64,000 bases of DNA from Chromatiales bacterium (GTDB lineage Bacteria; Pseudomonadota; Gammaproteobacteria; Steroidobacterales; GCA-2729495): contig JAEUPZ010000026.1 of the NCBI GenBank assembly GCA_016789885.1, positions 45,507 to 109,506 on the forward strand, written 5' to 3'. The notes beneath the pieces are model-generated. The model saw only the letters and a program-made list of their open reading frames with translations. It was not told where the DNA came from and made no database searches. The stretch's first letter is position 1. Each line of letters opens with the position of its first letter. This document shows positions 27,306 through 37,239 of the stretch, piece by piece. A program made the translations under genes and the position numbers.

Positions 27306-27656
27306 GGTGATGTGCTCCGGCAGGCCCGGGTGCGGGCCCGGGTGATGGGCCTGCGCCAAGGATAACCCTGCACCGGCGCCAGCGGACATGCGCCGGCCGC
27401 GTTGCCCGGTCCAGGTCCCCACCGTGGCATGGCAGGACCGGGCCCGCGTCGACGGGCAGGGCCATTGGCCCGGGGTCGCCGGTCGCAGTGCCGTCGCCAT
27501 CGGGCCGGCCGTGACCCTCGGCCTGTCCGCTGCGCCAGGCAGCCGGCGTCCGGCGGCGCGCGTCACATTCCTGGCCGCGGGATTTTCCGGGCCTGCGGGC
27601 CGTGACGTACACTGCCGCCGCCGCGCGGTTCTGCCCGCCGTCACTCCCCGACCTTC
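27306..27656 (-). other. Divergent intergenic region, 351 bp
   Basis: This is the only gene-free stretch longer than 300 bp. It separates the DUF3313-type gene from uppP and must hold both promoters. It contains two direct copies of GCCCGGGTG near 27325-27345, and TACACT near 27606 as a weak -10 for uppP. I see no RNA gene, no convincing small open frame and no attachment site. Confidence 0.5.
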
Positions 27657-28487
27657 ATGACCGACTCCACGATGCTCCTCGCGGCACTGATCCTCGGCCT
27701 CGTCGAGGGCCTGACGGAGTTCCTGCCGGTGTCGAGCACCGGCCACCTGATCCTCGCGGGGCAGCTGCTGGGCTTCAACGGCGAGAAGGCCAAGGTCTTC
27801 ATGATCGCCATCCAGCTCGCCGCGATCCTCGCGGTCGTCTTCGAGTATCGCGCCCGCTTCTGGCACGTGGCGACGACGTTCCACCGCGAGCCTGCCTCGA
27901 CGCGCCTCGTCATCAACCTGGCGGCCGGCTTCCTGCCGGCGGCGGTGCTGGGCCTGACCTTCTACAAGGAGATCAAGGGCTACCTCTTCAACCCGCTGGT
28001 GGTGGCCACGGCGCTGGTGACGGGTGGCCTGCTGATCCTCTGGGCCGAGCGGCGGCGCCACACCATCACGACCGAGACGGTCGACGACCTGCGCTGGCCC
28101 CGGGCCCTGGCCGTGGGCTTCGCCCAGGCGCTTGCCATGATCCCGGGCACGTCGCGGTCCGGGGCGACCATCATCGGCGGGCTCTTCCTGGGGCTTTCGC
28201 GCAAGGCGGCGGCGGAGTTCTCGTTCTTCCTCGCCGTGCCGACGATGTTCGCGGCGACCTTCTACGACCTGTACAAGAACCGGCAGCTGTTCGATGCCGG
28301 GGACGTGCCGCTGTTCCTCGTCGGCGGTGCCGCGTCCTTCGCCAGCGCGCTGCTGGCCGTGCGCACGCTGATCCGCTTCGTCAGCCGCCACGACTACACG
28401 CTGTTCGCCTGGTACCGGATCGCCTTCGGCGGCGTCGTGCTCCTCACGGCGTGGCTCGGCGTCGTGGACTGGGGCGTCGGCGAATGA
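27657..28487 (+). CDS. uppP: Undecaprenyl-diphosphate phosphatase
   Basis: A 276-residue inner-membrane enzyme (BacA/UppP) that dephosphorylates undecaprenyl diphosphate, recycling the lipid carrier for peptidoglycan and surface polysaccharide; high activity confers bacitracin resistance. Both catalytic signatures are present: [15 protein letters not shown] near residues 19-33 and [13 protein letters not shown] near 160-175. There are about eight hydrophobic segments and the length is standard. Its TGA overlaps the ATG of the next gene (ATGA). Confidence 0.97.
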   Translation: MTDSTMLLAALILGLVEGLTEFLPVSSTGHLILAGQLLGFNGEKAKVFMIAIQLAAILAVVFEYRARFWHVATTFHREPASTRLVINLAAGFLPAAVLGLTFYKEIKGYLFNPLVVATALVTGGLLILWAERRRHTITTETVDDLRWPRALAVGFAQALAMIPGTSRSGATIIGGLFLGLSRKAAAEFSFFLAVPTMFAATFYDLYKNRQLFDAGDVPLFLVGGAASFASALLAVRTLIRFVSRHDYTLFAWYRIAFGGVVLLTAWLGVVDWGVGE

Positions 28488-29170
28488 GTGGCGCCGGACT
28501 GCGCTACCTGGTTTTTCTTGGCTCCGTCCGGGCCAGTGGCCCGCCATACCCGGAGCGTCTCGGCCTGCGCGTTGCACGGGCCTGCCTCGGCTGGCTGGAT
28601 GCCGGCGCGGACCGGGCGGCGCTGGTGGACCCGCTCGACCTCCAGTGGCCGTCGGCCTTCAAGCCCCACTTCGCCTATCGTGCCGCCGACATGCCGGCCG
28701 ACCTTGGCGAACTGGCTCGCCAGATCGCGGCGGCCGACGGTTACGTCATGGTCAGTCCGGAGTACAACCACTCGATGAGCCCGGCGCTCGCGCACCTGCT
28801 GAACCACTTCGGCAGCTCGCTGTTCGGCTTCAAGCCCAGCGCCATCGTGACCTACTCGGCGGGCCAGTGGGGCGGGGCCCGGGCTGCCGTGGGCATGCGG
28901 ACCTTCCTCGCGGAGCTGGGCTGCCTCCCGGTGTCGGCCATGGTGCACGTGCCGCGGGCGCACGAGGTGTTCGACGAGGATGGCCGCGTCCGGGAGGCCG
29001 CGCGCGAAGCCGAGTGGAGCGGGTACTTCGGCCGCGCCTTCGGGCAGCTGGAGTGGTGGGCGGCCGCCGCGCGCGCCGGCCGGGCAGCACAGGACCCGAG
29101 CGCCGTGTCCCCGGCCTTCCGCCGGGATGTCGCGGCCCGGAATGCGCCGGGAGGCGGCGATGCCCCCTGA
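28484..29170 (+). CDS. NAD(P)H-dependent FMN reductase-like flavoprotein
   Basis: A 228-residue flavodoxin-fold protein. [11 protein letters not shown] near residue 9 forms the FMN-phosphate loop, and [19 protein letters not shown] near residue 87 is the family's hallmark PEYN segment. Members reduce FMN, quinones or azo compounds with NAD(P)H in the cytoplasm; the substrate is not evident here. The gene starts inside the uppP stop codon (4-bp overlap), so it is translationally coupled, although no functional link to carrier recycling is obvious. The C-terminal 25 residues are Ala/Arg-rich and probably disordered. Confidence 0.82.
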   Translation: MSGAGLRYLVFLGSVRASGPPYPERLGLRVARACLGWLDAGADRAALVDPLDLQWPSAFKPHFAYRAADMPADLGELARQIAAADGYVMVSPEYNHSMSPALAHLLNHFGSSLFGFKPSAIVTYSAGQWGGARAAVGMRTFLAELGCLPVSAMVHVPRAHEVFDEDGRVREAAREAEWSGYFGRAFGQLEWWAAAARAGRAAQDPSAVSPAFRRDVAARNAPGGGDAP

Positions 29171-29320
29171 CGGCCGGACATAGCCAAACCGCAGATCGTT
29201 AGAACGCAAACGGCGCGACCCGGGGGCGGATTCCGGCTATCGTGCCGGGCCTGAATCCCTGCCCGGACCCCGGTCCGCCGCCGGCCACCGCCGCCGCCAC
29301 CCCGAGCCTGCGCCGCTGCC

Positions 29321-30277
29321 ATGCCTGCAACCCAGACCACCTCGTCCCCGCACACGGCGAGCCTGCTGCCCGCTGCCGACCGCCTGACCCACCTGCAGCG
29401 GCTCGAGGCCGAGAGCATCCACATCCTGCGGGAGGTGGTGGCGGAGTGCGAGCGGCCGGTCATGCTGTACTCCATCGGCAAGGACAGCTCGGTGATGCTG
29501 CACCTGGCGCGGAAGGCGTTCTTCCCGGGGCCGATCCCGTTCCCGCTGCTGCACATCGATTCGACCTGGGAGTTCCAGGACATGTACGCGCTGCGTGGGC
29601 AGATGGCTGCGCGGTACGGCGTGGAGATCCTGGTGCACCTGAACCCGGAGGCGGTGGCGCGGGGCATCAACCCCTTCGACCACGGCTCGGCGGTGCACAC
29701 GGACCTGTGGCGCACCCAGGGGCTCAAGCAGGCGCTGGAGGCGGGGCGCTACGACGCGGCCTTCGGCGGCGGGCGGCGCGACGAGGAGAAGAGCCGGGCG
29801 AAGGAGCGGATCTTCAGCTTCCGGACGGCCCAGCACCGCTGGGACCCGAAGAACCAGCGGCCGGAGCTCTGGCACCTGTACAACGCCCGCAAGCACAAGG
29901 GCGAGTCGATCCGGGTGTTCCCCATCAGCAACTGGACCGAGCTCGACGTCTGGCAGTACATCCTGCTGGAGCAGATCCCCATCGTGCCGCTGTACCTGGC
30001 CCGGGAGCGGCCGGTGGTGGAGCGGGACGGGACGCTGATCATGGTCGACGACGGGCGCATGCAGCTGCGGCCCGGTGAGACGCCGGTCATGCAGCGGGTG
30101 CGCTTCCGCACGCTGGGCTGCTACCCGCTGTCGGGCGCCGTGGAGTCCGACGCCGACACGCTGCCCAAGGTGATCCAGGAGATGCTGCTGGCCCGCACCA
30201 GCGAGCGGCAGGGGCGACTCATCGACCACGACCAGGGCGCGTCGATGGAGAAGAAGAAGCAGGAGGGCTACTTCTGA
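29321..30277 (+). CDS. cysD: Sulfate adenylyltransferase subunit 2
   Basis: A 318-residue subunit of ATP sulfurylase of the PP-loop family. The PP-loop is in [20 protein letters not shown] (about residues 48-67); [28 protein letters not shown] and the C-terminal YPLSGAVES region are standard for CysD. It catalyses ATP plus sulfate to APS plus PPi, driven by the GTPase subunit encoded next. The TGA of cysD overlaps the ATG of cysNC (TGATG), ensuring paired translation. The short N-terminal extension (about 20 residues, Thr/Ser/Ala-rich) is poorly conserved in the family; ATG at 29321 is the first reasonable start. Confidence 0.96.
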   Translation: MPATQTTSSPHTASLLPAADRLTHLQRLEAESIHILREVVAECERPVMLYSIGKDSSVMLHLARKAFFPGPIPFPLLHIDSTWEFQDMYALRGQMAARYGVEILVHLNPEAVARGINPFDHGSAVHTDLWRTQGLKQALEAGRYDAAFGGGRRDEEKSRAKERIFSFRTAQHRWDPKNQRPELWHLYNARKHKGESIRVFPISNWTELDVWQYILLEQIPIVPLYLARERPVVERDGTLIMVDDGRMQLRPGETPVMQRVRFRTLGCYPLSGAVESDADTLPKVIQEMLLARTSERQGRLIDHDQGASMEKKKQEGYF

Positions 30278-32193
30278 TGGCCCACGTCTCCGACCTCATC
30301 GCCACCGACATCGACCGGTACCTCGCGCAGCACCAGCACAAGGGGCTGCTGCGGTTCATCACCTGCGGCAGCGTCGACGACGGCAAGTCGACGCTGATCG
30401 GGCGGCTGCTGTACGACGCGAAGATGCTGTTCGAGGACCAGCTGACGGCACTCGCCGCCGACTCGAAGAAGGTCGGCACCCAGGGCGGCGAGCTCGACTT
30501 CGCGCTGCTGGTCGACGGCCTCTCGGCCGAGCGCGAGCAGGGCATCACCATCGACGTGGCCTACCGGTTCTTCTCGACGGACCGCCGCAAGTTCATCGTC
30601 GCCGACACGCCGGGACACGAGCAGTACACCCGCAACATGGTCACCGGCGCGTCGACGGCGGACCTCGCCGTGATCCTGGTGGACGCCCGCAAGGGCGTGC
30701 TGACCCAGACCCGCCGGCACAGCTACCTCGTCTCGCTGCTCGGCATCCGCCACGTCGTGCTGGCGGTGAACAAGATGGACCTGGTGGGCTACGACCGGGA
30801 GATCTTCGCGACCATCGTCGCCGAGTACGCCGACTTCGCCCGGCAGGTGGGCCTCTCGGACTTCGTCGCCATCCCGGTGTCGGGGCTGAAGGGCGACAAC
30901 ATCCTCGACCGGAGCCCCGCGATGCCGTGGTACGCGGGCCCGACGCTGATGGGCCACCTGGAGACGGTGCCCATCGACGACGCGCTGCCGGAGCAACCGT
31001 TCCGGCTGCCGGTACAGTGGGTCAACCGGCCGAACCTCGACTTCCGGGGCTTCGCCGGGACCATCGCCAGCGGCACCATCAGCGCCGGCGAGCGGTTGCG
31101 GGTGCTGCCGTCGGGCCGCGAGAGCCGGGTGGCGCGCATCGTCACCGCCGACGGCGACCTGCCCCGGGCGGTGGCCGGCCAGTCGGTGACGCTGACGCTG
31201 GAGGACGAGATCGACGTCAGCCGCGGCGACGTGCTGGCCAGCGCCGCGGCGCCGCCGGCCGTGGCGGACCAGTTCGAGACGACCATCGTCTGGATGGCCG
31301 ACGAGCCGCTGCTGCCGGGCCGGCCCTACTGGCTGAAGCTCGGCACGCGCCAGGTGAGCGCGACCATCACCGAGCCGAAGTACAAGGTGAACGTCAACAC
31401 GCTGGAGCACCTGGCGGCGAAGAAGCTGGGGCTCAACGAGATCGGCGTGTGCAACGTGTCGCTGGACCACCCGGTGGCCTTCGAGCACTATGCGGCGAAC
31501 CGCGACCTCGGCGGGTTCATCCTGGTCGACCGGCTGACGAATGCGACCGTCGGGGCCGGGATGATCCACTTCGCGCTGCGGCGCTCGCAGAACATCCACT
31601 GGCAGGCGCTGGATGTCACGAAGGCCTCGCGGGCGGCGCTGAAGGGCCAGCAGCCCTGCGTGCTGTGGTTCACGGGCCTCTCCGGCGCCGGCAAGTCGAC
31701 CATCGCGAACCTGGTGGACAAGCAGCTGCTCGCCCTCGGCCGCCATACCTACCTGCTCGACGGCGACAACGTGCGCCATGGGCTGAACCGCGACCTCGGC
31801 TTCACCGACGAGGACCGGGTGGAGAACATCCGCCGGGTCGCCGAGGTGGCGAAGCTCATGGTCGACGCCGGGCTCGTGGTGATCGTCTCGTTCATCTCGC
31901 CGTTCCGCGCCGAGCGGCGCATGGCGCGGTCGCTCTTTGGGGCCGGCGAGTTCTACGAGGTGCACGTCGACACGCCACTGGCGGTCGCCGAGTCCCGCGA
32001 CGTGAAGGGGCTCTACGCCAAGGCCCGCCGCGGGGAGCTCCGCAACTTCACCGGCATCGACTCGCCCTACGAGCCCCCCGAGAACGCCGAGATCCGGATC
32101 GACACCACCCGCACGGCGCCCGAGGACGCCGCGACGCTCATCGTCGATGCGCTGCGCGAAGCGGGGCTGCTGGAGGCGCCGCGGGGCCCCTGA
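30277..32193 (+). CDS. cysNC: Bifunctional sulfate adenylyltransferase GTPase subunit / APS kinase
   Basis: A 638-residue fusion. The CysN half (1-440) is an EF-Tu-like GTPase with P-loop GSVDDGKST (K37), [12 protein letters not shown] and NKMD. The CysC half (about 460-630) has P-loop GLSGAGKST (K473), [10 protein letters not shown] and [12 protein letters not shown] hydrolysis drives APS synthesis by CysD, and the kinase domain converts APS to PAPS for sulfate assimilation or sulfation. Fusion of N and C is common in proteobacteria. The reductive genes (cysH, cysIJ) are not in the window. The gene ends four bases from the convergent yqhA gene. Confidence 0.96.
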   Translation: MAHVSDLIATDIDRYLAQHQHKGLLRFITCGSVDDGKSTLIGRLLYDAKMLFEDQLTALAADSKKVGTQGGELDFALLVDGLSAEREQGITIDVAYRFFSTDRRKFIVADTPGHEQYTRNMVTGASTADLAVILVDARKGVLTQTRRHSYLVSLLGIRHVVLAVNKMDLVGYDREIFATIVAEYADFARQVGLSDFVAIPVSGLKGDNILDRSPAMPWYAGPTLMGHLETVPIDDALPEQPFRLPVQWVNRPNLDFRGFAGTIASGTISAGERLRVLPSGRESRVARIVTADGDLPRAVAGQSVTLTLEDEIDVSRGDVLASAAAPPAVADQFETTIVWMADEPLLPGRPYWLKLGTRQVSATITEPKYKVNVNTLEHLAAKKLGLNEIGVCNVSLDHPVAFEHYAANRDLGGFILVDRLTNATVGAGMIHFALRRSQNIHWQALDVTKASRAALKGQQPCVLWFTGLSGAGKSTIANLVDKQLLALGRHTYLLDGDNVRHGLNRDLGFTDEDRVENIRRVAEVAKLMVDAGLVVIVSFISPFRAERRMARSLFGAGEFYEVHVDTPLAVAESRDVKGLYAKARRGELRNFTGIDSPYEPPENAEIRIDTTRTAPEDAATLIVDALREAGLLEAPRGP

Positions 32194-32197
32194 CCGG

Positions 32198-32704
32198 CTA
32201 GTGCTCGCGGTGGCTGGCGAAGGCGATGCGGTCGAGCACGCCGAGCAGCAGGGCCGACACGACGAAGGTCAGGTGCAGCACGACGTACCAGAGCAGCTTG
32301 TCGTTGTCGATCTGCTGGGCATTGAGGAACACCCGCAGCAGGTGGATGGACGAGATCGCGACGATGGACGCGGCCACCTTCAGCTTCAGCGTGCCCGCAT
32401 CGAGCTTGCCGAGCCAGTTCAGCGCCTTGTCGCTGCCCTCGACGTCGATGCGCGACACGAAGTTCTCGTAGCCCGAGAACATCACCATCACGATAAGCCC
32501 GCCCACGAGCACGATGTCGATGAGCGCCAGGGCGGTGAGGACGAGGTCGGCCTCGCCGACGGTCAGCACGTGGCTGATAAGGTGCGCCGCCTCCTGGAAG
32601 AACTTGACGCCGAGCGCCACCAGGGCCAGCGACAGGCCGAGGTACAGCGGCGCCAGCAGCCAGCGGCTGGCGAATAGAAGGCGTTCGATGGACTTCTCGA
32701 GCAT
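32198..32704 (-). CDS. yqhA: UPF0114 family membrane protein (YqhA-like)
   Basis: A 168-residue inner-membrane protein with four hydrophobic helices (about residues 14-35, 50-75, 110-125 and 138-158). [18 protein letters not shown], the segment [15 protein letters not shown], and [17 protein letters not shown] are the family signature. Function is not established. It has its own promoter-like TAGAAT 25 bp upstream, so it is probably transcribed separately from moeA. Confidence 0.92.
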   Translation of the reverse strand: MLEKSIERLLFASRWLLAPLYLGLSLALVALGVKFFQEAAHLISHVLTVGEADLVLTALALIDIVLVGGLIVMVMFSGYENFVSRIDVEGSDKALNWLGKLDAGTLKLKVAASIVAISSIHLLRVFLNAQQIDNDKLLWYVVLHLTFVVSALLLGVLDRIAFASHREH

Positions 32705-32728
32705 GGTCGTGTTCCGGCAGGGGCGCAG

Positions 32729-32734
32729 ATTCTA
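32729..32734 (-). promoter_or_regulatory. -10 hexamer of yqhA
   Basis: TAGAAT (minus strand, five of six) lies about 25 bp upstream of the start codon at 32704, in the 50-bp gap after moeA. Confidence 0.4.
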
Positions 32735-32754
32735 GCCGGCGGTGCCGGGGGTGC

Positions 32755-33981
32755 CTACCAGCGCCAGAAGCGCGCCGGGTAGCCGGCGGCGAAGGCCTTG
32801 CCGCCCCGGGGCAGCTCGACGAAGCCGTCGGTGCCGGCGAGCGCCACGAAATCCCCCGACGTGTTGGTGGGGCGGGGCTCGGCCCGGACGCTGCCGTCGT
32901 CCCCGTGGTGCAGCACGACGGGCAGGAACCAGCAGAGGTCGGGTTCGAAGGTGACTGCCTCGGCGAGCGGCACGCGCGTCGCTTGCGCCCGCGGCGCCGT
33001 GCCGAGGCTGGCGGTGAGCGACGGGATGACGTAGCGCGTCAGGCACACCAGGGTCGACACCGGGTTGCCGGGCAGGGCGAAGACCGGCTGGCCGGCCGGC
33101 CCCGTGCCGAACCAGAAGGGCATGCCAGGCCGCTGGCGCACCTTGTGAAAAACGACCTGTACGCCGAGGGCGGCGAGGGTCCGCGGCACGTGGTCGAACT
33201 CGCCGAGGGACACGCCGCCGGAGAGCACGAGCACCTCGTGCTGCGCCAGCAGGCTGCCGAGCTCGCGCTGCAGCACCACCGGATCGTCGGGCAGCCGCTG
33301 GCGGGCGACGCGGGTGAAGCCGGCGCCGGCCAGGGCGGCGACGACGGCCCGGTCGTTGGACGACCGGATCCTGAAGGTGGTCACCGGCTCGCCGACCTCG
33401 ACGAGCTCATCGCCGGTGGAGACCACGGCGATGGACGGCCGCGAGGCCACGGCCACGTCGGGGTGGCCGCCGATGGTGAGCACCGCCATCTCCGGGGGGC
33501 CGAGCCGCACTCCCGGTGCCAGCAGCGGCGAGCCGGCGCGATGGTCCGAACCGGCGCGGTGGATGAACTGCCCCGCCACCGGCACGTAGCCTGCCTCGAG
33601 GGTGATGGTCTCGCCATCCCGGCGCGTGCGCTCCACCGGCACGATGGTGTCTGCGTCGGCCGGCAGGGCAGCGCCCGTCATGATCCACACGCACGCCTCG
33701 TCGGCACCGACCGGCATCGCCGGGTCCCCGGCAGCCTGGGTGCCGATGACGGTGAATCTGCGGCGGCCGGACGCGATGGCCCGGTGGCGCAGCGCGAAGC
33801 CATCCATGGTGACGCGGTCGAAGGGCGGCTGGTCCCGCTCTGCCACGACGGCCTCGCGCAGGATCTCGCCGGTTGCGTGCTCCAGTGGCACGCGCGTGAT
33901 AGGCCGGGGCGGCAGATGGGCGCGGATGAGTGCCTCGGCTTCGTCGACGTCGATGCGCTGGCGACCCGTTTCGCTGTTCAT
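32755..33981 (-). CDS. moeA: Molybdopterin molybdenumtransferase
   Basis: A 408-residue MoeA, which inserts molybdate into adenylated molybdopterin. Typical segments are the N-terminal EHATGEIL, VTMDGFALRH, IMTGAALPADADTIVPVE (about 100-120), the active-site region SGGVSLGEFDHVP (about 255) and LPGNPVST (about 325). The length is standard. It is third in a minus-strand unit after the quinone oxidoreductase and xdhC genes (10-bp gap to xdhC), which suggests that Mo insertion and delivery to a molybdenum hydroxylase are co-expressed. Confidence 0.95.
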   Translation of the reverse strand: MNSETGRQRIDVDEAEALIRAHLPPRPITRVPLEHATGEILREAVVAERDQPPFDRVTMDGFALRHRAIASGRRRFTVIGTQAAGDPAMPVGADEACVWIMTGAALPADADTIVPVERTRRDGETITLEAGYVPVAGQFIHRAGSDHRAGSPLLAPGVRLGPPEMAVLTIGGHPDVAVASRPSIAVVSTGDELVEVGEPVTTFRIRSSNDRAVVAALAGAGFTRVARQRLPDDPVVLQRELGSLLAQHEVLVLSGGVSLGEFDHVPRTLAALGVQVVFHKVRQRPGMPFWFGTGPAGQPVFALPGNPVSTLVCLTRYVIPSLTASLGTAPRAQATRVPLAEAVTFEPDLCWFLPVVLHHGDDGSVRAEPRPTNTSGDFVALAGTDGFVELPRGGKAFAAGYPARFWRW

Positions 33982-33991
33982 TGCGGGCTCC

Positions 33992-35071
33992 TCAGGCGGC
34001 TTCGCCGGACAGCGGCCGCGCGCTGCGCCCGTGCCGCACCGCTGCGAGCTCGGCGACGATGGCGAGCGCGATGCCCTCCGGCGTGTCGTGGCCCAGGTCG
34101 AGGCCGGCCGGGCCGCGCAGGCGGCCGGCCAGCCCGCGCCCGGCGGCGCCGAGTTCCCGCAGCAGCCGCTCGCGCCGGTGGCGCGGGCCGAGCAGCGCCA
34201 CGTACGGGATCGCCGTGCCGGCCAGCACCGCGAGATAGCAGCGGTCCGAGTCCAGGTGATGGCTCATGACGACGGCGGCCCCGCAGCCGTCGAGATCGAC
34301 GTGTCGCGCCAGTTCCGCGGCCGGCGCCGTCACGATGCGGTCGGCCGCAGCCAGGTCGGCCCGGGCGGTGCTGGCGGGCCGGTGGTCGTAGACGGTGACG
34401 TGGAAGTCGAGGGGTCGCGCGAAGGCGAGGAGGGGCGCGACGTCCGGGCCGGCGCCCAGGACCAGCAGGCGCGGCAGTGGATCGACGGCCGTGAGCAGGG
34501 CCGTGGCCGGCGCGAACGGTGGCGGCAGCGCGGCGGTTCGGGCGTGCGCGACGGATCGCGCCAGCACCACCGTCAGCGCGCCGGCCGCCGTCGCGTCGAT
34601 TCCCGTGGCGACGTGCCGGCCCTCGCTCTGCAGCAGCGTCGCACCCGCAGCGAGCCCGCCGCCCGGCTGCGTGACCGTGAGCAAGGTGCCCGTCTGGCCG
34701 TCGCGCACCGCCGCCACGATGCCGGCCATTGGCTCCCAGCCCGTGGCCGGGTCGAGCCGCTGCAGCAGGATGCGCAGCAGCCCGTCGCAGCCGACGCCGA
34801 GGCCGAAGACGCCGTCGGCGTCGCCGCGCAGGTCGTAGGTGACGACGCGGGCCTGGCCGTCATGACGCACCTGTTCCGCCTGCAGCGCCAGGTCGCCCTC
34901 GAGGCAGCCGCCGCTGACGAGGCCCTGCCACTCGTGGCTGTCGGCGATGAGGATGCGGTGGCCCGCCTTGCTGTAGGTGGAGCCGCTGGTCTCGATGACC
35001 GTGGCGAGCACGAGGGTGCGGCCCTCGGCCCGCCACGCGTCGAAACGTTCGAAGAGCGTCCGCAGGCCCAC
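33992..35071 (-). CDS. XdhC/CoxI family molybdenum-enzyme maturation factor
   Basis: A 359-residue protein with the XdhC N-terminal domain (ETSGSTYSKAGHRILI, VSGGCLEGDLA near residue 55) and a C-terminal Rossmann domain (LLVLGAGPDVAPLL near 225, VYDHRP). XdhC proteins bind Mo cofactor, promote its sulfuration and insert it into xanthine dehydrogenase-family enzymes. No xdhA, xdhB or CO-dehydrogenase-type structural gene is in the window, so its client is elsewhere. It lies 10 bp before moeA and one base after the upstream oxidoreductase gene. Confidence 0.9.
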   Translation of the reverse strand: MGLRTLFERFDAWRAEGRTLVLATVIETSGSTYSKAGHRILIADSHEWQGLVSGGCLEGDLALQAEQVRHDGQARVVTYDLRGDADGVFGLGVGCDGLLRILLQRLDPATGWEPMAGIVAAVRDGQTGTLLTVTQPGGGLAAGATLLQSEGRHVATGIDATAAGALTVVLARSVAHARTAALPPPFAPATALLTAVDPLPRLLVLGAGPDVAPLLAFARPLDFHVTVYDHRPASTARADLAAADRIVTAPAAELARHVDLDGCGAAVVMSHHLDSDRCYLAVLAGTAIPYVALLGPRHRRERLLRELGAAGRGLAGRLRGPAGLDLGHDTPEGIALAIVAELAAVRHGRSARPLSGEAA

Positions 35072-35072
35072 G

Positions 35073-36092
35073 TCAGCCGACCTTCAGCACCAGCTTGCCC
35101 CGGGCTTCGTTGGCCTCCAGCAGGCGGTGGGCCTCGGCGGCCTGCTCCAGCGGGAAGACCTGCTGGACCACGGGCTTCACGCGGCCGCTCGCCAGCAGCG
35201 GCCAGACGTGGCGGTGGATCTCCAGTGCCATGCGGCCCTTCTCGGCGACTGGCCGGTTGCGCAGCGTCGAGCCGGTCACGACCAGGCGCTTGACGAAGAC
35301 GAGACCGAGGTTGATCTCGGCCTTCGTCCCGCCGAGTGCCGCGATGACGACGAGGCGGCCGTCCTCGTTCAGCGCCTTCACGTTGTCGGCGAGGTAGGGC
35401 CCGCCGACCATGTCGAGCACGACGTCGGCGCCGGCCGGCGGCTTCAGGATGCTGGCGAAGGACTCGGTGCGGTAGTTGATGCCGCGCTCGGCGCCCAGCG
35501 ATTCGCACAGCCGGCACTTGTCGTCGCTGCCGGCCGTGGCGAACACGCGGGCGCCCAGGGCCGCCGCGAGCTGTATGGCCGTGGTGCCGATGCCGCTGGC
35601 GCCGCCGTGGACCAGCAGCGTCTCGCCGGCGCGCAGCTGGCCGCGCTCGAAGACGTTGTGCCAGACGGTGAAGAAGGTTTCCGGCACGGCGGCCGCGGTG
35701 ACGAAGTCGAGCCCGGCCGGCACCGGCAGGCACTGCACGGCGGGTGCCACGCAGTAGGCCGCGTAGCCGCCGCCGGCCACGAGGGCGCAGACGGCGTCGC
35801 CGATGGCCGGCGTCGCGACGCCCGGCCCCGCGGCGACGACGGTGCCTGCCACCTCGAGGCCCGGCAGGTCGGAGACGCCCGGCGGGGGAGGGTAGCCGCC
35901 GGCCCGCTGCAGGCAGTCGGGCCGGTTCACGCCGGCCGCCGCGACGCGGATCAGTATTTCGCCCGGCCCCGGCTGCGGCAGCGGGCGCCGCACCGGGGTC
36001 AGCACCTCGGGCCCGCCGGGCCGGGCAATGGCAACGGCCGCCATGTCGGCGGGCAGGGCGTCGGCGGGCTGGCGGTGGGTCTCGGCAGTCAT
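35073..36092 (-). CDS. NAD(P)H quinone oxidoreductase, zinc-independent MDR family
   Basis: A 339-residue medium-chain reductase of the PIG3/zeta-crystallin type. The catalytic domain has AAGVNRPDCLQRAGGYPPPPG and LPGLEVAGTV; the nucleotide-binding domain has LLVHGGASGIGTTAIQLA (about 160) and the FATAGSDDKC turn. It lacks the structural zinc-cysteine cluster of alcohol dehydrogenases. Such enzymes reduce quinones or enones with NADPH in the cytoplasm. It is the first gene of the unit with xdhC and moeA. Its role there is unclear; it may just share the promoter. Starts at ATG 36092; a second Met at residue 17 is possible. Confidence 0.88.
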   Translation of the reverse strand: MTAETHRQPADALPADMAAVAIARPGGPEVLTPVRRPLPQPGPGEILIRVAAAGVNRPDCLQRAGGYPPPPGVSDLPGLEVAGTVVAAGPGVATPAIGDAVCALVAGGGYAAYCVAPAVQCLPVPAGLDFVTAAAVPETFFTVWHNVFERGQLRAGETLLVHGGASGIGTTAIQLAAALGARVFATAGSDDKCRLCESLGAERGINYRTESFASILKPPAGADVVLDMVGGPYLADNVKALNEDGRLVVIAALGGTKAEINLGLVFVKRLVVTGSTLRNRPVAEKGRMALEIHRHVWPLLASGRVKPVVQQVFPLEQAAEAHRLLEANEARGKLVLKVG

Positions 36093-36119
36093 CCCGGTGG
36101 TGCCGCAGGGTGGCAGCGC

Positions 36120-36125
36120 AGTATA
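36120..36125 (-). promoter_or_regulatory. -10 hexamer of the oxidoreductase-xdhC-moeA unit
   Basis: TATACT on the minus strand (five of six) lies 27 bp upstream of the start codon at 36092, inside the 77-bp divergent region shared with moaA. Confidence 0.4.
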
Positions 36126-36154
36126 CCCACGATCATAGCGGTGCCCGGCTCTGC

Positions 36155-36160
36155 TAGCAT
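36155..36160 (+). promoter_or_regulatory. Extended -10 of moaA, likely leaderless
   Basis: TGC-TAGCAT is an extended -10 element whose predicted start point falls within two or three bases of the ATG at 36170. No ribosome-binding site is visible between them. Confidence 0.4.
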
Positions 36161-36169
36161 GCAGTCGCC

Positions 36170-37234
36170 ATGGCGCCGCCCACCGAATCCGTCGTGCACT
36201 TCCAGCCGCGCCGCCCGGGCAGTGGCCCGGACCCGCTCGACCTGCGGGGCCGGCCCATGCACGACCTGCGCATCTCGGTCATGGACCGGTGCAACTTCCG
36301 CTGCCCGTACTGCATGCCGGAAGACAAGTACCACAAGGACTTCCAGTTCCTGCCCACGGGCGAGCGCCTCGGCTTCGCCGAGATCGTGCGCCTCGCGCAG
36401 CTCTTCTCCGGGCTCGGCGTGCGCAAGCTGCGCATCACCGGGGGCGAGCCGCTGCTGCGCCCCGGCCTCGCCGACCTCGTGGGCGACCTGTCGCGCATCG
36501 CCGGCATCGAGGACGTGGCGCTCACGACCAACGGCATCCTGCTGGCGCAGCACGCCGCGGCGCTGAAGGCCGCGGGCCTCGCCCGGGTCACCGTCAGCCT
36601 CGACTCCCTCGACGAGCAGGTCTTCCTCGCCATGAGCGGCGGCCGCGGCAGCGTCGACCGCGTGCTCGAGGGCATCCGCGAGGCCCAGGTGGCCGGGCTC
36701 ACGCCCATCAAGGTCAACGTCGTCGTGAAGCGCGGCATGAACGACCACACCGCCCTGGACCTCGTCGAGCGCTTCCGCGGGACCGGCGTCATCGTGCGCT
36801 TCATCGAGTACATGGACGTCGGCACCATCAACCACTGGCGCCCCGAGGACACGGTGCCCTCGCGCGAGCTGCTCGGGCGCATCCAGGCCCGCTGGCCGGC
36901 GACGCCGCGGGAACCCAACTACCGCGGCGAGGTGGCCGAGCGCTACGTGTTCGACGACGGCGCCGGCGAGATCGGCTTCATCTCGTCGGTTTCCGAACCG
37001 TTCTGCGGCAGCTGCACGCGGGCGAGGCTGTCGTCCGACGGCCAGCTCTTCACGTGCCTGTTCGCCGCGAAGGGCACGGACCTCAAGGGCCCGCTGCGCG
37101 CCGGCGCGAGGGACGCCGAGCTGACCGAGCTCATCCGCAGCGTCTGGGAGCGCCGCGAGGACCGCTACAGCGAGCTGCGCGCAGAGCTGCGCGGCGAGGC
37201 CAAGCACGTCGAGATGTACTACATCGGCGGCTGA
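36170..37234 (+). CDS. moaA: GTP 3',8-cyclase
   Basis: A 354-residue radical-SAM enzyme that, with MoaC, converts GTP to cyclic pyranopterin monophosphate, the first step of molybdopterin synthesis. The SAM cluster is C41-x3-C45-x2-C48 (CNFRCPYC), the glycine motif is GGEPLLRP, and the C-terminal GTP-binding cluster is C279, C282 and C296 (FCGSCTRARLSSDG then FTC). The protein ends in the conserved Gly-Gly tail required for activity. moaC is not in the window. The next gene starts six bases after the stop, but it is metabolically unrelated. Confidence 0.97.
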   Translation: MAPPTESVVHFQPRRPGSGPDPLDLRGRPMHDLRISVMDRCNFRCPYCMPEDKYHKDFQFLPTGERLGFAEIVRLAQLFSGLGVRKLRITGGEPLLRPGLADLVGDLSRIAGIEDVALTTNGILLAQHAAALKAAGLARVTVSLDSLDEQVFLAMSGGRGSVDRVLEGIREAQVAGLTPIKVNVVVKRGMNDHTALDLVERFRGTGVIVRFIEYMDVGTINHWRPEDTVPSRELLGRIQARWPATPREPNYRGEVAERYVFDDGAGEIGFISSVSEPFCGSCTRARLSSDGQLFTCLFAAKGTDLKGPLRAGARDAELTELIRSVWERREDRYSELRAELRGEAKHVEMYYIGG

Positions 37235-37239
37235 CGCCC

